Notes under the pieces: model-generated
The model's database searches: none
The model's input: the letters and a program-made list of their open reading frames with translations, nothing else
Told to the model about the DNA's origin: nothing
Part shown: piece by piece, positions 57,901-64,000 of the stretch
Position numbering within the stretch: position 1 is the first letter of the stretch
Layout: each line of letters starts with the position of its first letter
Assembly: GCA_001599935.1 (NCBI GenBank)
Contig: BCIJ01000047.1
Span: 18,192 to 82,191 of the forward strand
DNA length: 64,000 bases
DNA from: Holtermannia corniformis
Lineage: Eukaryota > Basidiomycota > Tremellomycetes > Holtermanniales
Reading direction: 5' to 3'
Position numbers and translations under genes: made by a program

Positions 57901-58739
57901 CGGTACAACAAAGTACTTGCCGGACGGGTGCCACGCCGCCTTGATTGTGATCGTCGATCTACCTTGTCAGTACGGTCTTCCGCAACATGGCTTGACTCAC
58001 TCTGGCTCCGAGTTTGCCACAATGCCGTCGAGCACTTTGAGACAGACTGGCGAGTCGCCTGACGTGTCATAGATCTTGAGCTTGCCGTCGCACGAGACGG
58101 TCGTCTGCATCGTCAGTACGAAATACGGACCTACCGAGACTACTGACGAGATATTTCCCCGATGGATCCCATGTTGCGCTTCGGACAGGCTTGAGATTGT
58201 CGCTCAAGAGCTGGATTCGGGTTGGGTCATCTACGACGATGATCTTCACCAGTGTATCGCTACATTGTCAGTTCAATGCTGACCGCAGACGGAAGACTGA
58301 CTCGCTGCAGACGGCGACACGCTCGCCCTTGCGATCAAAGCTGACGAAGCGGATAGGCACACCACTCGAGCGCGTCACGATGCCAGAGAGTTCATTCTCT
58401 GGGTAGGCAAACGAGCGGACGACATTGTCGATGCAGCCAGTAACAAGAGTGGTAGCCTGCTAGTTCAGCGTGCGCTCTACTTCGGCCTTCCATACGCACA
58501 CTGCAAGTCAGACTTGTAACGCCTTCCTCATGCTCGTCATAGAATCCCGGCTCCGAATTGGGGTTGGCGACGTCGTGAATCCGCACGAGACAGTCTTGAC
58601 CGCCAGTAAAGATTGTTCTGAGATGTCAGTGGGGCTTGAGATCAGGGGTGTCGACGCACTGGCCGTCTGGGGAAAAGCAGAGGCGGGTGATACCCTGCAG
58701 ATGGGATGGCTGCGAGAGGACGACGGGGTCGTCGGCCAT
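54999..58739 (-). CDS. CTF4: Ctf4/AND-1 replisome hub protein
   Basis: Links CMG helicase to DNA polymerase alpha and to cohesion factors. Sixteen exons by hand-splicing. The N-terminal WD40 propeller starts MADDPVVLSQPSHLQGITRL and continues through FTGGQDCLVRIHDVA, ATTLVTGCIDNVVRSF, VSFDRKGERVAVCSD, ATWDPSGKYLTTVSCDGKLK and AELAWSPNGKYLASTG. An acidic linker (DDEFGDDWIIDDDGG) precedes the SepB/trimerisation domain (GVIDVTDQETHHVVNVEFHD; VPLPKRTKLVWVGFTGQG; ESYWPVGVTESHFTCLIL; VELDKELLQLVMSACKADKI). The C-terminal tail has two NPFAK motifs and KQTTLFGLAP, then an acidic end. One intron uses a GC donor (57846-57887) and another is 28 nt (57750-57777). An MCB-type ACGCGT lies 43 bp upstream of the ATG. 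Confidence 0.93.
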
Positions 58740-58782
58740 GATCACTTGTAGACTGTTGCTGCACGACGAGCTCAAAGTCAAG

Positions 58783-58788
58783 ACGCGT
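58783..58788. promoter_or_regulatory. MCB-like box (ACGCGT) upstream of CTF4
   Basis: ACGCGT, the Mlu I cell-cycle box bound by MBF in yeasts, 43 bp upstream of the CTF4 ATG in the 196-bp promoter shared with the RED-like gene. Function in this organism is inferred. Confidence 0.4.
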
Positions 58789-58935
58789 CGCGCGTGCGTG
58801 ATTGCGTGCCTACCGCCAGGTCCAAGCCTAAATTCGAGACGACAATCGGGATAGGCGCGGAATAGGCGCCCGGTTTCGCCACCAGACACGCACAGACCAT
58901 TCGCTTGCTTCTGTTGTAGCTGTCACCAAGTACTG

Positions 58936-60670
58936 ATGGACCAAGTGAGTGCATACCCTTGCGCATCGCAAAACAGCTTATTCTGTCACCATCAGAACGC
59001 ATTTCGTTCGCTTTTGAACAAGCCGGCGGCAGCCGGCTCCAGCTCGTCTGGTCGTTCGGCTGGTGTTCTCGGTGCCCCTCCACCGAAGCGAGGATACAAC
59101 CCGCATGCCAAACCATCAACAAAGCAGTCGTGAGCTTTTGACTCCTACTGAACCCGCTGACGTTCAGATCCTATGCCAAGGAGAAGTCGGACCGTGCAGC
59201 AGCAGCACAGCTCAAGCCGCGCACAGCCAAGTCTACCTTCAAGGGAGGCTACACCGACCGGGCCGAGGCGAGGCGTCAAGGCTTAGCTGGCGATTTTGAT
59301 GATGTCGAACAGTTGCGCGATGAGTTTGAGCTGCGGGCGGCGCAGAAAGACGCCGATGAGAAGGAGCTGGAGAGGGAGAGGGCGTACCTTGGTGGTGATG
59401 CCAAGCACAGTGTGTTGGTCAAAGGTGAGTGCGTCGTGACTGGGGTCTATAGCTGACAGCGCAGGTCTCGACTACGCTCTGCTCGCTGCCCGCAAGGCCG
59501 AACTACAGCAGGAGCAAAATGCCCAACTAGATGATGAACTCGAGAAATTGGCTAGCACGAGTGCGGTTCCGGCCCCGGTCGTCAAGAAGACCAAGGAGCA
59601 GATTTTGGCCGAGCTCAAGGCATCGCGTGGGCAGGAAGCATTGGGCAATAAGGTGTGCTCGTCTACGATAACAAGTGTAGCGCTCATACGTTTAGTTCAA
59701 ATCGATTGCCAAGAAAGACGAGCCAGAGAAGAAGAAGAAGAAAAAGAAGAAGAAGGTCGTAGCGGACGCTGCGTCTGAGCCTGCTGCTGTAGTCAAGGAA
59801 GAGACCAAGACCGAGCCTGCGCCCGAGGCTGACGCACTGCCGGAGCCAGCGCCAGCGCCGCCGGCGGAAAAGTCCAAGCCCAAGCTGCCCAAATTCGCAG
59901 TTCAGGTCGACAGCGACGACGAAGACATTTTCAAAGATGTCGGCGAGTACCAGCTCGGTGGAGGGGACACCAGCTCGGACGATGACAACGATTTGGTCCT
60001 TGATCCCGAGCCGGTGCAGGGGGTAGCACGCGGGCGCTCGACCGAGCCGGACGACCGAGAGGGCTCACGAGAGCGATACAAGGACAATAGTCGGGACCGT
60101 CGCTCGCACTCGGGTCGAGGGGATTCACGAGAGCGGTATAGAGAAGACAGTCGGGATCGCGACTATCGCTCGCGACGTGATGATTCAAGAGGGCGATTCA
60201 GGGAGGATAGTCGGGAGCGCTACCACCGGCGCTCCCGTTCCCGGTCTAGAGATCATTACCGCTCGCGGTCGCCTTCACGACGCCGTCATGACGGCATCGA
60301 CCGCCGCTCAGCGTCTCCGCCACCCAAACGCCGTCGCATCACCCGCTCACCATCCCCGATCCTCGTCGACGGCCCGATCCGCTCACCGTCGCCGTCAGAC
60401 TCTGAAGCCTCTCACTCGGGTCCCGTCACCCGGCTCGTGCCTCTTGAATCTTCCTCCATGCCATCCGTCCGTGAACTGCTCGAGCGCGACTCACAAGCGG
60501 CCAAAGACGATCAACGGCGTGCCAACAAAGCCAAGTGGCGTGCGGCGCAGGGTCTACCTACACAAGAGGGCGAAGAAGGCAAGGCCAAGCGCGAGATGAC
60601 CGACAAGCAGAAATTGAATCGGGAGCATCGGATGTTGCAAAATCACATGGCCAAGAACAAGGACAAGTGA
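58936..60670 (+). CDS. RED/IK-like spliceosome protein
   Basis: Spliceosomal B-complex factor family. Five exons (58936-58944, 58996-59129, 59168-59424, 59465-59652, 59696-60670) give 520 aa. The RED N-terminal domain reads NAFRSLLNKPAAAG, then SYAKEKSDRAAAAQ, YTDRAEARRQG, DEFELRAAQKDADEKELER and the hallmark YLGGDAKHSVLVKGLDYALL. A Lys run (EKKKKKKKKKKV) and acidic DSDDEDIFKDVGEYQLGG follow. Then comes an RE/RD/RS-repeat region (RERYREDSRDRDYRSRRDDS; RRSRSRSRDHYRSRSPSRRR) and a basic C-terminal helix DKQKLNREHRMLQNHMAKNK. The first exon is only three codons. Tandem DNA repeats underlie the RE/RS part (about 60060-60240). Convergent with the NPC2-like gene (17 bp). Confidence 0.85.
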
Positions 60671-60687
60671 TGCATGTGCTATTTGGC

Positions 60688-61420
60688 CTAGCGCCGTTTG
60701 CCGGCAAACGGGAGGCGTGGGAGTAGGCTCGTGTTGGGGCTGCGTTTCTCCGAGACGGCGGCGGGTAGGCTGATGTCAGTGCGGGCAGAAGAGGGGAAAC
60801 TCACAAGGTGACGGGAAAGTACGAGCACATGAGTGAAGGGCCAGTCAGGCCGTCGGTCATGTTGAAGGTCAGTTGGTCGAAGCGCTAACTCGTCAGTCGG
60901 CTCAATTCGGACAAGAGCGACTCACACTGTTGAGAGTGTGCAGCTCGTACGTGTACGTGCTCGGCACACCGTTCTGTACCGGACAGTCGGTGTATGTGCA
61001 CGCATCCTACCCATCAGTTTTGACAACGGCCGTTTCCCCACGTACAAAGCTTTGACCCGAGTACGGGTACGTTTGCAGTCCGACTCCCGACCGATCTCTT
61101 GCAATCAAGTTTGCGCGCGGCTGATCCCCTGCAGCCGTCGCGACATAGCTCAGTGTGACGGTGTAGTTGCTGCCCGCGCGGAAGTGGCACGGGTCGTCGA
61201 TAGTGCCTTTGCCAACTTCGCACGGGCTGATGTTGATTTTCGTGACAGTACCTTGAGAATCGCACTGCTTGAAGCGGACATCCCTGTCGGTGCGAGGCTG
61301 CATCACAGCCTGGGCCGACCGCTGGGCGAGGGTGTACGGAAGAGGACGGGGTATGGCGAGCACCGGGACGCCAAAAGCGAGAGCGAGGAGAGCGAAGCGC
61401 ATCTTGGTCTTGGCCGGCAA
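60688..61420 (-). CDS. NPC2-like secreted ML-domain lipid-binding protein
   Basis: Small lumenal/secreted sterol- or phospholipid-binding protein. Four exons (61046-61420, 60926-61006, 60805-60884, 60688-60769) give 205 aa. A signal peptide (MRFALLALAFGVPVLAIP, after six residues) precedes the ML fold. Key blocks are RFKQCDSQGTVTKINISPCE, then CHFRAGSNYTVTLSYVA, SFDACTYTDCPVQNGVPSTY, YELHTL and LMCSYFPVTF. The six cysteines match the NPC2 disulfide pattern (C-x(n)-SPC, C, C-x4-C, C). The 39-nt intron 61007-61045 removes an in-frame TAG and restores the DACxxTDCPVQ block. Start at 61420 or, more usual for a signal peptide, Met at 61402. Confidence 0.8.
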
Positions 61421-61917
61421 GACGAATTATATGGACGAGGGCGAGCGGACTATGCGGTCTGACGGTCTGCACTGCAGCGTCTGTGGGCTAGAAAGGTGCA
61501 AAGCCAGGGTATATACATCGGTAGTGGGGTGAATGTTGACTGGCAAGCCAGCCTTTTCGGTCCAGTCTGGCTCGGTCAGCATCGCGATGCGTCATCGGTT
61601 AGCGAGGGCAGAGTCAGTGAGTCAGTCTCTCTCTTGGTGATGATTACAGATGCTAAAGCATTGTTCGCACGCAACGCCTGAGGCCTGTCTGGGAAGGTTG
61701 TCAGCCGGGTCGAGCGGACGGCGCTGCCGAGACGCGTACCTGAAGCTATTAGGCTTGCCCTGCACGCGCCTAACCACGCGCCTACCCGGATGCTATTCAA
61801 AGCTCGGCCGGCCCAAATCTGGCACTCGTCGCCTTTGAGCCATCGACTGCGCACCCACAATAGCCACCCAACCTCAGTTTGATCTCGAGTGCCAAGACTT
61901 CCAAGACTGTTGCGAGC
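61421..61917. promoter_or_regulatory. Divergent promoter NPC2-like/MADS with direct repeat
   Basis: About 500 bp without a gene. CACGCGCCTA occurs twice at 61763-61772 and 61775-61784 (12-bp period), about 135 bp upstream of the MADS gene ATG. Nothing else recognised. Confidence 0.35.
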
Positions 61918-63202
61918 ATGGGCAGGAAGAAGATTGAGATCAAACCGCTCAGCGTACGTAGCTATTTCCACTCGAACCTTGGGCTAATGATAGCCAGGAC
62001 GAGCGCAACCGCAATGTCACCTTTCTCAAGGTCAGTCGCGCGGATAGGCAGGGGTCGAGGTGCTGACGTGGGACAGCGCAAGGCTGGGTTGATGAAGAAG
62101 GCTTGGGAGCTCTCTGTGCTTTGCTCGGCCGACGTCTCGATTGTGATCTTTGCGCCCACGGGCAAGTGCTTCGAGTTCACCAGTGTGACCGATGCCAAGG
62201 GTTTAGATGGGCAGGTCGAGCGCTATGTCGAGGTGGGTAACCTTGGCAAATGTGCTAGGCTGACTTGGCAGTACGAGGGATCGATTGAGCGTCGCCGCGC
62301 ACCCGAGTTTGCTGCCGCGGCCGCCCGCGGAGACGATGATAGCGACAATGAGGACGGCGGAACCAAGAAGAGTTCAGGACAAAGTAGCTTGAAGGGCAAA
62401 GAGGAGCACAAGGACAAGACGGTACTGTCGTGCATGAGTCGAGAACGGAGGCAACGTTCGGTGAGTTGAACGGCAGTCCATAAACATACTGACCGCTTAG
62501 TCCAAACGGGCTCGCGTGGACAATCCATCCGAAGTATCTCGGTCGCCATCGCGTTCGCGTTCGCCGAACGGGTATGAACAAGCGGGACCAAGCTACCATA
62601 ACGCGGCTCCCTACAGCTCGTCGCACATACACGCCATCCCGACCGCACCTCCTATCCGCTCAACCGCTGATCCTTCGGTGAGTTTGCTTATGACGCCCAA
62701 CTAAGCTGATCAACAGTCGACTGCCAATATCCAATATGCACTCTCGATGAATGGGAATACTCCCCAGCCAGCTCTCAACTCGCTCTACCCGGCATATCCT
62801 TCCGAACCATATGCGCAGCCGGAGCCGCAGTGGGATCCGGCCACGCTGGCTCGACTAGCCGAGTTTCAGCTCCAACAAGACCATCAACGCCAACAGCGCG
62901 CTCTACTCGAGCGCCAACGTCGTCAACTCATGGAGCTCGGCGTGCCCATGACCAACGATCAAGGGTTTATGGACATGATCTTTGGCGGCGGCGGCGGTGG
63001 CGGCGGACGCGAGACGTTTGTATGGCCTACGACCAATGCGTCGCCTGCACCCCCGGTACCGCGCGAAGACACGCATCATGCTCAACCACAGATCTATGGC
63101 CGCCAGGGTCCGACAACGCCGTTTTCGTTTGCATCGAGCGGCGCACGCACGGTGGATGACCGCGGGACGGCATCTATCGATGGGGTCGAGTACAGAGCGT
63201 GA
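61918..63202 (+). CDS. MADS-box transcription factor, MEF2/Rlm1 type
   Basis: Six exons (61918-61953, 61998-62030, 62077-62232, 62272-62460, 62501-62677, 62717-63202) give 358 aa. The MADS domain begins at residue 1: MGRKKIEIKPLSDERNRNVT, FLKRKAGLMKKAWELSVLCS, ADVSIVIFAPTGKCFEFTS. Starting at the MADS box, with the MEF2-like KI(x)I and NRxVTF(x)KRK, places it in the type II/MEF2-like group with yeast Rlm1 and Smp1, targets of the cell-wall-integrity MAP kinase. The rest is low-complexity: Asp/Glu, Lys, SRSPSRSRSP, Pro/Gln stretches, a Gln/Arg-rich helix (QQDHQRQQRALLERQRRQLM) and an eight-Gly run. MADS exons are separated by three small introns. The role in cell-wall stress response is inferred from the family. 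Confidence 0.93.
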
Positions 63203-63237
63203 GACAGGATGGACTATCGCGAAGAATGTTGTATACA

Positions 63238-63564
63238 TCAGTTGGACCTAGCCTTTGCCTTTTCGAGCGAGTTATTCCACTGCTCTGCTTTTGCACACAA
63301 GTCGAGAGTCTCTATGCAGGTCAGTAACAACCCCAAGACAAGTACCATACCTTTTGAACACTGGGTATTGTCACGTTGGTTGTAAAAGAATCGCTTGACG
63401 TTACAGGCCATCTGGGTTATCTGACGGTTGTAGTCTGTTAGAGGCATAAGACGGCTCATCTTTTCATCATCCGAGTCCACCAAGACCTTGGCATGCTCCA
63501 CGAAGACGACAGCAGACTCGGCAATCCTTGAATCGAGGTTTGTGTCGTTTATCGGGTTGGACAT
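63238..63564 (-). CDS. Small hypothetical helical protein (95 aa)
   Basis: Two exons (63351-63564 and 63238-63311) with a 39-nt intron having a CTGAC branch site. The protein starts MSNPINDTNLDSRIAESAVV and continues FVEHAKVLVDSDDEKMSRLM, RQITQMACNVKRFFYNQRDN; the spliced end is ETLDLCAKAEQWNNSLEKAK, then ARSN. It is mostly helical and soluble by composition. No family recognised. Upstream exons may exist, since the frame continues above the chosen ATG. Confidence 0.5.
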   Translation of the reverse strand: MSNPINDTNLDSRIAESAVVFVEHAKVLVDSDDEKMSRLMPLTDYNRQITQMACNVKRFFYNQRDNTQCSKGMVLVLGLLLTCIETLDLCAKAEQWNNSLEKAKARSN

Positions 63565-63777
63565 GTCGTTGTCAGAAGCTCTAGCTCTGAGTGCCTTCTC
63601 GCAGGCGTATCTACAAAGCGCTGACTGAGTCGATACAAGGGAGGGACCACTCCGTTGACAGGACGTGGGCGTGGCGTTGGGTGCCGTCGATGGTGAATGA
63701 TCTACTCGAGTTGTTGGAATACGCCACCCAGCCAGCCACCTCTTCGGCAAGCCGGCATGACGCCGCATCTGGCGAAC

Positions 63778-63927
63778 ACTACATCCGGCGCGGATGTAGC
63801 CAAGACAAGTCTGGCGCGCAGAGGATGTAGGCAAGGCGCCGAGGATGCGACGCATCCGGCGAGGATGCAGATGATACTGCATCCGGCGAGACAGTCAGGA
63901 TGGCGTGCGAGCCGTAGGCGAAGCCTA
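63778..63927. repeat. Cluster of short related hairpins
   Basis: CTACATCC-GGCGC-GGATGTAG (63778-63798) is a perfect 8-bp stem. GGATGC-GAC-GCATCC (63842-63856) and GCATCC-GGCGA-GGATGC (63851-63867) overlap as alternative stems. An unpaired relative, CTGCATCCGGCGAG, begins at 63878. GTAGGC-GAA-GCCTAC (63913-63927) closes the cluster. The CATCCGGCG core is repeated throughout. Confidence 0.8.
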
Positions 63928-64000
63928 CAAAGTAGAGCCGTAGCGAGCGAGATGCATCACGGTTCTTCCCCAATCTAACAGATTAAGAGTCTGTCTCTCT

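Overview
The window reads as nuclear DNA of a basidiomycetous fungus. By eye it is GC-rich and very gene-dense, and nearly every gene is cut by tiny introns. Most introns are 34-44 nt, start GTRNGT, and carry a CTGAC or CTAAC branch site a few bases before the AG acceptor. Such minute introns with a GCTGAC branch site suggest a compact basidiomycete, perhaps Pucciniomycotina and possibly Mixia-like; that placement is inference only. One unresolved base (N, about 13235) suggests a draft assembly. Gene models were built by hand-splicing the sequence. Where I give exon counts and protein lengths, the summed exons keep one open frame unless I say otherwise.

Left part (1-16.6 kb): 3' end of NMN adenylyltransferase, MET8 (siroheme), pyrroline-5-carboxylate reductase, a YSC84/SH3YL1 actin-patch protein, a long MIM1/TOM13-domain protein, a small ORF, a 643-aa orphan, CDC20, a secreted GH20 hexosaminidase, a rhomboid protease, the GPN1 GTPase and the splicing factor RDS3/PHF5A. 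16.8-20.3 kb: three small orphan ORFs and bleomycin hydrolase (LAP3/BLH1).

20.5-30.5 kb: a head-to-tail array of four TPR-SET paralogues. The first is a wrecked pseudogene and the other three are intact. This is the most accessory-looking part of the window.

31-46 kb: FAHD1-like hydrolase, steroid 5-alpha-reductase-like enzyme, Miro GTPase (GEM1), an MRH4-like DEAD-box helicase with a DEPD box, a Ran1/Pat1-type kinase, RPD3-type histone deacetylase, SPF27, V-ATPase subunit F and a WW protein. 46-64 kb: SMY2/GIGYF-like GYF protein, a gene-poor stretch with a degenerate tandem repeat, ketopantoate reductase, CTF4/AND-1, RED-like splicing factor, NPC2-like lipid-binding protein, a MEF2-type MADS-box factor, a small orphan and a patch of hairpins.

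Themes: convergent genes end within 0-31 bp of each other, divergent pairs share very short promoters, and several of these carry perfect dyads or known box motifs. VMA7 and the GYF gene break the tiny-intron rule with introns of 263, 863 and 1686 nt. At the other extreme are a 28-nt intron, a GC-AG intron and a 7-nt microexon. Several splicing-factor genes (RDS3, SPF27, RED) lie in this intron-rich neighbourhood. No tRNA, rRNA, CRISPR or clear transposon was found.
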